Origin: Actinomycetota bacterium
GTDB lineage: Bacteria > Actinomycetota > Acidimicrobiia > Acidimicrobiales > RAAP-2
DNA: 64,000 bases
Assembly: GCA_009699875.1 (NCBI GenBank)
Contig: WLNI01000001.1
Span: 1,116,001 to 1,180,000, forward strand
Direction of reading: 5' to 3'
Shown here: positions 16,759-26,006 of the stretch, in pieces
How positions within the stretch are numbered: position 1 is the stretch's first letter
Layout: each line of letters opens with the position of its first letter
Notes under the pieces: generated by a model
The model's input: only the letters and a program-made list of their open reading frames with translations
Databases searched by the model: none
What the model was told of the DNA's origin: nothing
Program-made: the position numbers and the translations under genes

Positions 16759-18237
16759 ATGGAGCGAGTGGACGTTGCCATTATTGGGTCTGGATTTGGC
16801 GGCCTTGGGATGGCAGTCGAACTTCAAAAGGCTGGCGTTGGCCCCTTCGTCATCTTGGAGCGTGAAGATCGAGTTGGGGGAACCTGGCGTGACAACACGT
16901 ATCCAGGTGCTGCATGTGACGTGACGTCGGTGCTCTATTCATTCTCTTTTCACCCCTACGTGTGGTCGAGAAAATTCCCAACGCAACCAGAGATTCTTGA
17001 GTACATCGAAGAGGTCGTTGATGCCTATGGGCTTCGGCCTTCGATTCGATTTGATGCTGAGGTGGCTGACGTGATCTACAGCGAGCGAACAGGACGCTGG
17101 ACAGTCACGCTCTCCGACGGCAGAGTCTTTGATGCGCGCGTTGTTGTTTCGTCGGTTGGACAACTGAACCGACCGGCGATGCCACAGATAGAGGGTGTTG
17201 GAAGTTTTGATGGACCGGCCTTTCACTCCGCACGTTGGGAACACAACGTGGAGTTGGCTGGGAAGCGAGTCGGGATCATCGGGACCGGTGCGAGTGTCAT
17301 TCAGTTCGGGCCAAAGGTCGCCGAAAGGGCCGATTCCACCATGATCTTTCAAAGAAGTGCGCCGTATATTTTAGAGAAGAAAGACCCAGCAAACTCTCCA
17401 CTCAAACAACGAATCTATGGACTGATCAAGAAGGCGCAACTCCCCGCCCGGGCCAAGACCTTTCTCTTTGGGGAGTTCCTCGGTATGGGGATACTTGGAA
17501 ATAAAAAGATTCGCAAACGATTAACTGATCTCTGTGTGACCAACATGGAAGAGATCATCAGTGACCCACAACTCCGAGCACAGTGCACGCCTGACTATGA
17601 GGTCGGGTGTAAGCGAGTGCTCTTTGCCGAGGACTGGTATCAAACACTTCTTCGAGATGACGTCGAACTCGTGACGCAAAGCATTGCCTCGATTACTCCG
17701 AATGGGGTGATGACGAGTGATGGGGTCACCCATGAGTGCGACGTACTTATCTACGGCACAGGTTTTGAAGCAACCGGGTTTTTACAGCCGATGAATGTGG
17801 TTGGCGCGCAAGGAAAATCTCTTGAAGAGCGTTGGGAAGATGGAGCGAGTGCGTATCGAGGGGTCGCCGTGTCGGGATTCCCGAATTTCTTTATCCTCTA
17901 TGGGCCAAATACCAACCTGGGTTCGAACTCCATCATCTACATGCTCGAATCCCAAGCTCGCTACGTTGCGTCCTTGCTGGCAAAAGCCCAAGGAGCAGCG
18001 CTGGGAACCTTGAGCGTCCGTCCCGGTTCTGAAAGATCGTGGCAAGAGATGATCGATCGTTTCAGCGGGCCAACGTCCTGGGTGTCTGGATGTTCTTCGT
18101 GGTATACGACGGGTGGCAAGAACACGAATAACTGGCCACGAGCCACCTGGAGATATCGCCAACTTATGAAGGATGTTGACCTCTTGGACTACGACGTCAA
18201 ACCACTCCAAAGCTTTGACAAGGTGTCGGCGTCATGA
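16759..18237 (+). CDS. Flavin-dependent Baeyer-Villiger-type monooxygenase (MymA-like)
   Basis: 492 residues from the ATG at 16759, which has GGGGGGA in front; the frame is open to 16696 but upstream residues look non-homologous. The FAD dinucleotide fold is at the N-terminus (VAIIGSGFGGLGMAVEL, LEREDRVGGTWRDNTYPGAACD). The Baeyer-Villiger fingerprint FxGxxxHxxxW appears as FDGPAFHSARW, and the NADPH fold as VGIIGTGASVIQ. The enzyme inserts one oxygen of O2 into a ketone or oxidises a related group. First gene of a tightly packed operon with an HSL-type esterase, acyl-CoA ligase, ferredoxin, P450 and hydrolase. The order FMO-esterase-ligase recalls mymA-lipR-fadD13 of mycobacteria. Confidence 0.9.
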   Translation: MERVDVAIIGSGFGGLGMAVELQKAGVGPFVILEREDRVGGTWRDNTYPGAACDVTSVLYSFSFHPYVWSRKFPTQPEILEYIEEVVDAYGLRPSIRFDAEVADVIYSERTGRWTVTLSDGRVFDARVVVSSVGQLNRPAMPQIEGVGSFDGPAFHSARWEHNVELAGKRVGIIGTGASVIQFGPKVAERADSTMIFQRSAPYILEKKDPANSPLKQRIYGLIKKAQLPARAKTFLFGEFLGMGILGNKKIRKRLTDLCVTNMEEIISDPQLRAQCTPDYEVGCKRVLFAEDWYQTLLRDDVELVTQSIASITPNGVMTSDGVTHECDVLIYGTGFEATGFLQPMNVVGAQGKSLEERWEDGASAYRGVAVSGFPNFFILYGPNTNLGSNSIIYMLESQARYVASLLAKAQGAALGTLSVRPGSERSWQEMIDRFSGPTSWVSGCSSWYTTGGKNTNNWPRATWRYRQLMKDVDLLDYDVKPLQSFDKVSAS

Positions 18238-19139
18238 CGCCAACGCTGCCAGTCCCTGTTGCTCGACAAATTGCCAAGTTGGTCAGTCGCTATATTGTGC
18301 ACGTTTCAATTCCTTGGGAGCGCCAGCGCTCTCGAATGGATCGAGCATTTTCTGCGGTCAAGCTTCCAAAATCGATTGCCATGACAAGCGAAGACATCGC
18401 CAGTGTTCGCGTTGAAGTGATCCGTCCAATCGATGGGCGCAACAACGGCGCCGTCCTTCATGTCCACGGCGGAGGATTCACCGTGGGTTCTCCGTCGAAC
18501 ATCCGTATCTGGGCCGCGGCGCTCTCAGATCGTTTAGGGGTCACTGTGTATCTCCCTGACTACGCACTCGCTCCAGAACATCCCTACCCTGCCGGCCTTG
18601 ATCAAGTCACCGCCGTGATTGACCAAGTGATGAATGAAGTGGGTGCCGCGTCGTTCGCTTTGAGTGGCGATTCAGCGGGGGCCAACTTGGCATTATCGGC
18701 AACACTTCGACGAGTGAACGCTCACAAGACACTGCCAGCCTGCCTTCTCTTGGTAAGTCCGTGGCTTGATCTCACCAACGATCGTCTTGATGATCCGAAA
18801 CTCATCAAACGCGATCCCATGCTTTCGCCAGAGTGGTTGGCGGCGAGCGCCACGGCCTACGCGCCAGGTGACCTTGAGAATCCAGAGGTCTCACCGCTGC
18901 TCGGCTCTCTCGACGGCCTTCCCCCGGTGCTAGTCCAAGGTGCTTCAGATGACATCTTGGTGCCTGATGCCAACGAGTTCGTCGCAGCCTTAGAAGGAAA
19001 GAGTCCGGTGACGTACAACGTTGGTGTTGGTCTGTGGCATGACTTTGTCATGCAGGTAGGAATGCTTGCCGCCGCTGATGAAGCGCTCGTGAACACCGCT
19101 GAGTTTTTAATAGAGCACTGTGAGTTTTCTCGGGCCTAA
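18234..19139 (+). CDS. Alpha/beta hydrolase, HSL-family esterase (LipR-like)
   Basis: 301 residues starting at an ATG that overlaps the monooxygenase stop (ATGA). The hormone-sensitive-lipase signature HGGGFTVGS supplies the oxyanion hole. The nucleophile is in SGDSAGANLAL (GDSAG), and the acid and His come from the DDILVPDANEF and LWHDFVMQVG regions. It probably hydrolyses esters made by the preceding Baeyer-Villiger-type monooxygenase, a logical two-step ketone-to-acid-plus-alcohol route. In mycobacteria the corresponding neighbour is LipR. No signal peptide is evident. Confidence 0.88.
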   Translation: MTPTLPVPVARQIAKLVSRYIVHVSIPWERQRSRMDRAFSAVKLPKSIAMTSEDIASVRVEVIRPIDGRNNGAVLHVHGGGFTVGSPSNIRIWAAALSDRLGVTVYLPDYALAPEHPYPAGLDQVTAVIDQVMNEVGAASFALSGDSAGANLALSATLRRVNAHKTLPACLLLVSPWLDLTNDRLDDPKLIKRDPMLSPEWLAASATAYAPGDLENPEVSPLLGSLDGLPPVLVQGASDDILVPDANEFVAALEGKSPVTYNVGVGLWHDFVMQVGMLAAADEALVNTAEFLIEHCEFSRA

Positions 19140-19172
19140 TATTCACGTCTGAGTGAAAGGAGGGCAGCTGGG

Positions 19173-20702
19173 ATGGAGACACCACTCACAATTATTGACT
19201 TTCTAAAACGAGCCGAGTTGGTCTACGGCGATCGCATTGGTGTTGTGGATGAGCCTGATCAACCAGCAACCCCCTTTGCACCGATGACCTATCGAGAGAT
19301 GGCCGAGCGCGCCCGGGGCCAAGCAGCATTTTTGGATGACCTTGGTATTGACGTCGGGAGCAGGGTTGCCATTGTTTCGCAGAACTCGGCTCGATTATTG
19401 ACCTCATTCTTTGGAGTCAGTGGCTCTGGTCGGGTTTTAGTGCCCATCAATTTTCGATTGACCACCGAAGAGATTGAGTTCATCGTTGAACACTCTGGCG
19501 CAGAAGTCTTGCTAGTGGACCCTGAACTTGCAGCGTCCTTGGCTCACATCGACGTAGCCCATAGCTTTGTCCTGGGTGAGTCTGATGAGACCCTGTTCCC
19601 CCTTGGAAGAAGTCCACTGCCGTGGGTTCCAGATGAGTCAGCGACCGCCACGATTAACTACACCTCTGGAACCACCGCCCGGCCCAAAGGTGTGCAGTTG
19701 ACCCATCGAAACCTCTGGCTGAATGCCACGCTGTTCTCGCTCCACGCGGGGGTTGATGATCGTGACGTCTATCTCCACACGCTGCCCCAGTTCCACTGCA
19801 ATGGGTGGGGCATGCCCTATGGCATCACGGGAATGGGAGGCCAACACATCATCTTGAGGAAGGTCGACGGCGCAGAGATTCTTCGACGCATAGAGCACTA
19901 TGGGGTCACGTTTCTCTGTGGAGCCCCGGCGGTCATCAGCATGGTTCTTGATGCAGCGGCGCGATGGGACGGGCCAATCCCAGGTCGAGATCGCGTCCGC
20001 GTTGTGGTGGCAGGTGCCCCTCCTCCGACCACCACGATTGAAAAAGTAGAGAGTGAACTTGGATGGGAGTTCATCCAGATCTATGGCCTCACTGAGACCT
20101 CGCCGCTGCTGAGTGTCAATCGTGTTCGACAAGAGTGGGATGACGTGGAATCTCATGAGCGAGCCAAGTTGTTAAGTCGCGCTGGCGTCCCTGTTCTTGG
20201 GACCGATCTCTCGCTGAGCTCAGATGGAGAAGTACTCGCTCGTTCCAACACCGTCTTGGCGTCGTATTGGGACCAGCCAGACGAAACCTCGGAGGCGTTG
20301 GCTGGAGACTGGTTCCACACCGGCGACGGGGGAACGATGGACGACCAGGGCTATCTCACTATTACTGATCGCAAAAAAGACGTCATTATCTCTGGAGGTG
20401 AAAATGTCTCTTCAATTGAAGTTGAAGACGTCTTGTTGCACCATCCCAATATTCGAGAAGTGGCCGTCATTGGCGTCCCTGACGAAAAGTGGGGTGAAAT
20501 TGTGACCGCATTGATCGTCACAGATGGAGGAGACCTCGACGAGGCCGAGGTGTCGGCCTTTGCGAGGGAACACCTCGCCGGCTTCAAAATCCCTCGCCGG
20601 ATTGAGTTTCGAGATGAATTAGCCCGGACTGCCACCGGAAAACTTCAAAAAGCCAAGCTTCGAGCACCCTTCTGGGAAGGCAGCGACCGCCAAGTCCACT
20701 AG
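19173..20702 (+). CDS. Fatty-acyl-CoA synthetase / acyl-AMP ligase (FadD13-like)
   Basis: 509 residues of the ANL superfamily. The P-loop is INYTSGTTARPKGVQLTHRN, followed by the A5-type motif YGLTETSPL, the adenine/ribose motif WFHTGDGGTMDDQGYLTITDRKKDVIISGGENVSSIEVE and the terminal catalytic Lys region TATGKLQKAKLR. It activates a carboxylic acid with ATP and loads CoA. The compact length and LPQFHCNGWGMPY segment resemble FadD13-type very-long-chain ligases, which lack an N-terminal extension. AAGGAGG precedes the ATG. Placement after the monooxygenase and esterase suggests that it activates the acid they release. Confidence 0.9.
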   Translation: METPLTIIDFLKRAELVYGDRIGVVDEPDQPATPFAPMTYREMAERARGQAAFLDDLGIDVGSRVAIVSQNSARLLTSFFGVSGSGRVLVPINFRLTTEEIEFIVEHSGAEVLLVDPELAASLAHIDVAHSFVLGESDETLFPLGRSPLPWVPDESATATINYTSGTTARPKGVQLTHRNLWLNATLFSLHAGVDDRDVYLHTLPQFHCNGWGMPYGITGMGGQHIILRKVDGAEILRRIEHYGVTFLCGAPAVISMVLDAAARWDGPIPGRDRVRVVVAGAPPPTTTIEKVESELGWEFIQIYGLTETSPLLSVNRVRQEWDDVESHERAKLLSRAGVPVLGTDLSLSSDGEVLARSNTVLASYWDQPDETSEALAGDWFHTGDGGTMDDQGYLTITDRKKDVIISGGENVSSIEVEDVLLHHPNIREVAVIGVPDEKWGEIVTALIVTDGGDLDEAEVSAFAREHLAGFKIPRRIEFRDELARTATGKLQKAKLRAPFWEGSDRQVH

Positions 20703-20760
20703 GGCGCCTTGCTGAGACAGACAGACACGATTAGTCTCATAGTTTCAGGAGGGGGAATCA

Positions 20761-20955
20761 ATGAAAGTCGCCATTGACGCAGAGAAGTGCCAAGGTCATG
20801 GACGGTGTTTTGCGCTCGCTCCCGCCCTTTTTGATAGCGACGACCTCGGCCAAGGTGTCGTAATTGGCGATGGGACCGTTCCTGAAGATCAACATGACGC
20901 CGCTCGGTTAGCGCAACAGAACTGTCCGGAATACGCGATTTCAATCACGGAGTAG
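20761..20955 (+). CDS. Single-cluster ferredoxin (P450 partner)
   Basis: 64 residues with CQGHGRC...NCPEYAI: three cluster Cys plus His at the position of the fourth ligand. This is the CxxHxxC(x)nCP arrangement of several mycobacterial ferredoxins that carry a [3Fe-4S] or His-ligated cluster. Such proteins deliver single electrons to a cytochrome P450, and the next gene, eight bases away, encodes a P450. Strong ribosome site GGAGGGGG before the ATG. The matching ferredoxin reductase is not in the window. Confidence 0.92.
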   Translation: MKVAIDAEKCQGHGRCFALAPALFDSDDLGQGVVIGDGTVPEDQHDAARLAQQNCPEYAISITE

Positions 20956-20963
20956 AGAGCCAT

Positions 20964-22169
20964 ATGCCTGAACACCCGCCAGTCAAAGATTTCGCCACCG
21001 ACTTTGATCACACTGATCCAGTGTGGGTCAAAAACCCCTACCCGATCTGGGATGACTTGCGAGAACACTGTCCCGTCGCTCACAGCGATCGTTACGGTGG
21101 CGCGTGGTTGCCAACTCGCCACTCCGACGTCTCCGCCATTGCTCACGACACCGATCACTTCACGTCTCGAACAGTGGTGGTTGGACCAGGCCGACCTGGC
21201 GAAGATGCACTGCCTGCTCCAATTGGCGTTGCTCCTCCGATCACCTCGGACCCTCCATTCCATGCGCACGCCCGGCGGCTCATGCAGCCGGTCTTTGCAC
21301 CCAAACAAGTAGACCTGCTTGAACCGTTTGTCCGAGAACTCTGCGCAAAATTGCTTGATCCATTCAAGGGAAAAGACGCCATTGATGCCTCGGTTGACTA
21401 CGCAGAGCACATTCCTGTTGCGGTCATCGCGAAGATGCTCGGATTCCCTGAACAAGATGGAGATCTCTTTCGTCACTTCGTCCACGAGATTCTCGAATCT
21501 GTTGATCTGCCAGTTGAAGAGCGAATGGATCGCTTTCAGCCCATCGCCGATTATTTCATCGCTCGAATCGAAGAACATCAGGCGGAACCCAAAGATGATC
21601 TGACGTCATTTCTCTTGGAGGCTGAACTAGCTGGTGAACCCTTAGCCCCTGAGCACATCTTTGGGACGATGGTCTTACTGATTGTTGCTGGAATTGATAC
21701 GACCTGGTCCGCTATTGGCTCGTCGATCTGGCACTTAGCCCAGCACCCAGAAGAGGTCGCCCGTCTCAAGGCCAATCCAGAACTTCTCCCAACAGCAATT
21801 GAGGAGTTCTTGCGGGCCTACGCGCCGGTGACGATGGCACGCCTTGTCAAGGAAGACTTTGACTATGAAGGTTGTCCGATGAAAAAAGACGACTGGATCT
21901 TGTTGTCGTTCCCCGCAGCAAATCGTGACCCAGAGTTCTTCGAAGACGCAGACAAGGTCATCATTGATCGAGAGGTCAACCGCCACGCAGCATTCGGCCT
22001 CGGTATTCACCGGTGCTTAGGATCAAACCTCGCTCGCATGGAGATGCGAGTCGCACTCGAGGAGTGGCTGGCTCGAGTTGACACCTTCTCTCTAGCTGAT
22101 CCTGACGCTGTCACGTGGTCGCAAGGCCAGGTCCGCGGTCCACGTCTTCTCCCTCTTTCCCTGGGTTAA
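20964..22169 (+). CDS. Cytochrome P450
   Basis: 401 residues, typical of soluble bacterial class I P450s. The I-helix oxygen-activation motif is AGIDTT (about residue 240), the K-helix ExxR is EFLR in AIEEFLRAYAP, and the heme-thiolate loop is FGLGIHRCLG (Cys near residue 351). DPPFHAHARRLMQPVFAP is the C-helix heme-contact region. It receives electrons from the upstream ferredoxin and would hydroxylate a hydrophobic substrate, presumably the same lipid, terpenoid or alicyclic compound handled by the monooxygenase, esterase and ligase of this operon. The substrate cannot be read from sequence. Confidence 0.95.
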   Translation: MPEHPPVKDFATDFDHTDPVWVKNPYPIWDDLREHCPVAHSDRYGGAWLPTRHSDVSAIAHDTDHFTSRTVVVGPGRPGEDALPAPIGVAPPITSDPPFHAHARRLMQPVFAPKQVDLLEPFVRELCAKLLDPFKGKDAIDASVDYAEHIPVAVIAKMLGFPEQDGDLFRHFVHEILESVDLPVEERMDRFQPIADYFIARIEEHQAEPKDDLTSFLLEAELAGEPLAPEHIFGTMVLLIVAGIDTTWSAIGSSIWHLAQHPEEVARLKANPELLPTAIEEFLRAYAPVTMARLVKEDFDYEGCPMKKDDWILLSFPAANRDPEFFEDADKVIIDREVNRHAAFGLGIHRCLGSNLARMEMRVALEEWLARVDTFSLADPDAVTWSQGQVRGPRLLPLSLG

Positions 22170-22172
22170 GAG

Positions 22173-22958
22173 GTGCCTTCTTCAAGGGGGCTTTTTGTTG
22201 TCGACCAAGGGGCAGGACCGGGTGTGCTCCTGTTGCATGGCCAACCTGGAACGAACGAGCATATGTCGCTCATCGTCTCGCATCTCGGGAGAAACGTACG
22301 AACGCTCAGCGTTGACCGCCCGGGATATGGCAGGAGCGAGATGCCCGCCGAGCCCTTCGACGTACAAGCCGATCTCTTCGCCCAACTCATCACGTCTCGA
22401 GCCGCAGGGCCAGTCGTCGTTGTTGGCCATAGTTATGGGGGTGGGCTTGCGCTCTTCTTGGCGGCTCGGCATCCAGATCTTGTCAAGGGGCTCGTCCTGG
22501 TTGCTTCTCTCGGTGGCAAAGGCTCGGTCACCTTGGGAGACTGGCTCCTCGCCGCACCATTACTCGGTGGCATTGCCTCAGCGCTCACACTTGGCGTCTA
22601 TGAACATTTCGCTCCAACCTTGGCCAGATTTTCGAGAAGTGGTGCACTTGCTGCGAATGTCCCAACGGTGCCGACGTCGGTGCTCTCACAACAACGAACG
22701 ACGTTTCTCGCGGAACAACGATTCTTGATGAAAGAAAGAAAGGAACTCGATAAAATTCTCGATACTGTGCACTGTCCAGCCACAGTGATCACGGGTGATC
22801 GAGATCTCATAATTCCCAGGGAAGCCGCTGTTGATCTTGCCGCTCGATTGAGCAACGGCCGACTCGTTGAGATCCCCGGTCAGGGGCACCTTATCCCTCG
22901 AGATGCTCCTGACGCCGTCGCTCAAGAAGTCTTGGAATTGGTAGCTACGCCAGTCTGA
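22173..22958 (+). CDS. Alpha/beta hydrolase
   Basis: 261 residues beginning at a GTG four bases after the P450 stop, thus the last gene of the operon. The oxyanion strand is LLLHGQPGTNEHM, the nucleophile elbow VVGHSYGGGLALFLA (GHSYGG), and the catalytic acid/His region TGDRDLIIPREAA and GQGHLIPRDAPDAV. No lid-specific signature allows a substrate guess: esterase, epoxide hydrolase-like or C-C hydrolase roles are possible. The weak ribosome site suggests coupling to P450 translation. Confidence 0.87.
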   Translation: MPSSRGLFVVDQGAGPGVLLLHGQPGTNEHMSLIVSHLGRNVRTLSVDRPGYGRSEMPAEPFDVQADLFAQLITSRAAGPVVVVGHSYGGGLALFLAARHPDLVKGLVLVASLGGKGSVTLGDWLLAAPLLGGIASALTLGVYEHFAPTLARFSRSGALAANVPTVPTSVLSQQRTTFLAEQRFLMKERKELDKILDTVHCPATVITGDRDLIIPREAAVDLAARLSNGRLVEIPGQGHLIPRDAPDAVAQEVLELVATPV

Positions 22959-22999
22959 GCACTCGGCGACGACCCATTCTCTGTCTGAGAGGGCATGTC

Positions 23000-23030
23000 C
23001 TTGCAGTGCACGCAGAGAACTGCGAGGTTT
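23000..23030 (+). terminator. Hairpin ending the monooxygenase-P450 operon
   Basis: CTTGCAGT and ACTGCGAG arms (one G-T pair), 11-nt loop, followed by GTTTT. It lies 42 bases after the last operon gene and just before the DUF11 gene. Confidence 0.5.
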
Positions 23031-23046
23031 TAGTAGGTTTTGTTTG

Positions 23047-25686
23047 ATGGTTCGTTTCGTATCTCGGGTTCGCCTCCTTGCTCTTGGAGTATTAGTCGCT
23101 GCGTCAATTCCTCTCAGCGCGCTTTCTTCTCTTCAGAGCCCCGTGAATGCAGGTGGATCTACTGGCACGTGCCCAAGTGCGCCGACGCAGCTTGCAAACT
23201 CATCCTTTGAAGAACCGATACTTCCGTCGAACTCTTACAAGATTGTTCCAGAATCCCTTGTGCCTGGATGGGCAACGACAGCAACTACGAAAAACATCGA
23301 ACTTTGGGCGTCAGTCTTCCAGGGAGTCTCCGCAAAAGAGGGACGACAATTTGCTGAGCTCAACGCAGATGCTGCGGGGGCGCTCTACCAAGACCTTCCG
23401 ACAACACCCGGGCAAAAACTTGTGTGGTCGCTGTAACACCGGGCTCGTCAAGGGACTGACACGATGTACGTCGACATCGGGGACCCGGGAACAACTGGGA
23501 GTCGCCAGGCGACGCTGACGGACAATGTTTCTTCAGGATGGGTACTGCACACTGGGACCTATATCGTGCCTGCAGGCCAGACGCTTACTCGATTTGCCTT
23601 TGCCTCAGGCCCGACGGGAAGTGGAAACCCAACTGTTGGGAACTTTCTCGACGACGTCCAGTTTGGCTCCCCTTCGTGTGTCGTAGCGACGAAGTCAGTT
23701 TCCCCAACGAGTGGAACCGCTGTGAATCCTGGAAGTGTCCTGACGTACTCGTACTCGCTCACCAACCAAGGCGGGAGTTCCACACAGGCATTGTCCGTGA
23801 CCGATGTCCTGCCAGCAAATGTGACGTACGTCGCTGGGTCTGGAGGGGCGAACAGTAGTTACAATGCTGCAACTCGGACGCTCACGCTCACCCCAAAGGG
23901 TGCAACCTGAACCCCTGGAGTTCTTGAAGCTGGCCAAACGACGCAGGTCTCGTTTCAAGTCACCGTCAACACAGCCGCCGCCGGGACAAGCCTGTTGAAC
24001 ACTGGGAGTGTGACCGAGACCGACGGCTATGGCGAGTCGTCAACATTTTCAACGAATACCACCTCGACGCCGGTGAACGCAGCAGCTGATCTTTCGATCA
24101 CGAAGTCATTTTCCCCAGACTCAGTGATTGGAGCACCCCCTGGGACAACAACGATGACGTTGACGGCAGAAAATGCCGGTCCGTCTGAGGCGACGAATGT
24201 CGTGGTGACCGACACCTTCCCTATAGGCCTCACGTTGATAGCAGCGCCCGCTGGCTGTGTTCTATCGAACGGGACCTATACATGTCTCGTGCCAGAAAAT
24301 CTTGGCGTGGGCGTGGGATGGCAATTTGACTTTGTTGGTGTCTCCCCAACTGGTGGGAGCGGAGTGGTTACGAATAGCGCAAGTGTGAACTCCGACACCT
24401 TTGATCCAAACTTTGGGAATAACACCGCCACTGCCGGACTCACGGTCAACGCAGCTGTCAATAACTTGACGATTTCAAAAACCCTCAACTCGCAGAGCTC
24501 AACGATCTCTGCAGGAGAGGCAGTGGCCTTTGGCTTTACCGTCGTCAATGGCGGCCAGCAGACACTCCATAATGTGGTCCTCACCGATTCGATTCCCACC
24601 GGATTTACTCCAACATGTCCAGTTGGAGCGGTCGTCGTTTCATGTGTGATCGGTGGCTCTTCGATCACAATTACGTTACAAAATCTTGACCCAGGAGATG
24701 GCAAAGGTTTTGTTGTGGCTGAATCAACTGACCCATCGATGACGCCGACAACGGCAACTGACTCAGCCAGTGCAACCTCGTTGAGTCCAACAGATGTAGT
24801 CGTAAACTCAAATACCGCCACTGCATCCGTGGACGTGATTAACGATCCCGAGTTGTTGATCACCAAGAGCGTGACGTCAACGCCCTCTGCTGGCCAACCC
24901 GTCAACTATCAAGTGGTCTTCACCTCTCTTGGGCCAAGCACCGCAAACAATGTCGTGGTCGTTGATACCCTGCCGAGCAATTTGACCGCAACTGAATTGG
25001 CTGGCGTGATCCCAAGTGATTGCTCACTCTCAGGCTATGAAATCACGTGCATTATTGGAACACTTGCCCCAGACTCTCCCGTGACGTTCAATTTCCAAGT
25101 ACCCCTTCCTCCAGGGGGTGGCACATTTGTCAACTCAGTTTCTGGAAGTGCCGACAACTCACAAACGGTGGATGCCTCGACCACCACGACGGTGGCAGCC
25201 GAACCCTTCCTTGCTGTTTCAAAGTCAGTTTCGCCCACGACGGCCAAAGTTGGTGACGTGGTCACCTACACGCTTGGCGTCTCGAACACTGGCATCGGCG
25301 CCGCTCATAGCGTTGTCGTTGATGACAATGCCATCAGTAACGGACTCCAACTTCTCAGTAGCACCGCAGAACCCGGAACCTTTGATCTGACGACGGGGAC
25401 CTGGACGGTCGGAACACTTGCGCCTGGGGCGAGTTCCACGATCAGCGTGAAGGCCAAGGTGTTGCAAGCTGGCCTTCTTTCGAACACCGTTCTTGCGGTG
25501 GCGAGCGATCCCGTGGGAACGGCACCAAGCAAGAGTGTCACCGCCGTTCTGGTCTCGACTCCCGCAACGCAACTCGCCTATACGGGAGGATCGCTCCAGT
25601 TGATGTGGAGTGCGGGGCTGGTTCTTGGAGGACTTGGCATTGGCCTCTTCCTCTTCACCAGGATGCGTCGCTTGGCAAAGCGATAA
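23047..25686 (+). pseudogene. DUF11-repeat LAYTG surface protein, interrupted by two in-frame stops
   Basis: One continuous reading frame of 880 codons contains a TAA at 23434-23436 and a TGA at 23908-23910, with no frameshift at either. Homology-like sequence continues across both stops: LVWSL-stop-HRARQGTDTMYVD and LTPKGAT-stop-TPGVLEAGQTTQ. The intact protein would have a signal peptide (LLALGVLVAASIPLSALS), an N-terminal carbohydrate-binding-like domain, about five DUF11 repeats (e.g. SVSPTSGTAVNPGSVLTYSY, LSITKSFSPDSV, LLITKSVTSTPSAGQPVNYQ, LAVSKSVSPTTAKVGDVVTY) and a C-terminal LAYTG sorting signal with membrane span and RRLAKR tail. It could be a recent pseudogene, a read-through gene or contain assembly errors. 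The start is ATG 23047, with TAGGTT 7 nt upstream. Confidence 0.75.
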
Positions 25687-25730
25687 ACCCATCGTCGTTG
25701 AACGCCCCCGAGGTGTTTTAGGCTGAACTC

Positions 25731-25976
25731 ATGAGTAGAACATCCGTCTGGGTTCTTCGAGTCTCGGCCGTGTGGTCAATCTGGGTGTGGGCTGTGCTCG
25801 TCAAAAATATGCTCAACGACCACAATCATGGACTCTCATTCCGAGTGGTCCACATTATTCTTGCCGTAATCTCTCTGGCCTTTGCTGTGGTGACGATCCT
25901 CATCGCACAGAAGATGTCTTCGCAGCTTCGACGAGCGTCATCTTCGAACAACAAAGATTCCAATCTTCCCAGATAG
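25731..25976 (+). CDS. SCO4848-family small membrane protein
   Basis: 81 residues with two membrane helices. The pattern VWSIWVWAVLVKNMLND....FRVVHIILAVISLAFAVV matches the actinobacterial SCO4848 family (W-x-I-W-x-x-x-x-KN, then VH-x-x-L-x-V-x-SLAF). The function of that family is unknown. The ATG has no Shine-Dalgarno sequence but TAGGCT exactly 6 nt upstream, a good leaderless candidate. It stands alone between the DUF11 gene and the convergent LLM oxidoreductase. Confidence 0.7.
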   Translation: MSRTSVWVLRVSAVWSIWVWAVLVKNMLNDHNHGLSFRVVHIILAVISLAFAVVTILIAQKMSSQLRRASSSNNKDSNLPR

Positions 25977-26006
25977 AGCAAGAAACCGTATTTTTTCAGA
26001 GTGCGT

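Noticed and set aside
23908-23910. TGA as selenocysteine or as a Trp codon in a recoded genome
   Set aside because: Many genes here end normally in TGA, no hairpin like a SECIS was seen, and the other interruption is TAA.
23464-23910. The middle segment of the DUF11 gene as a separate gene
   Set aside because: It has no signal peptide or ribosome site and continues the same frame and domain as the segments on both sides.
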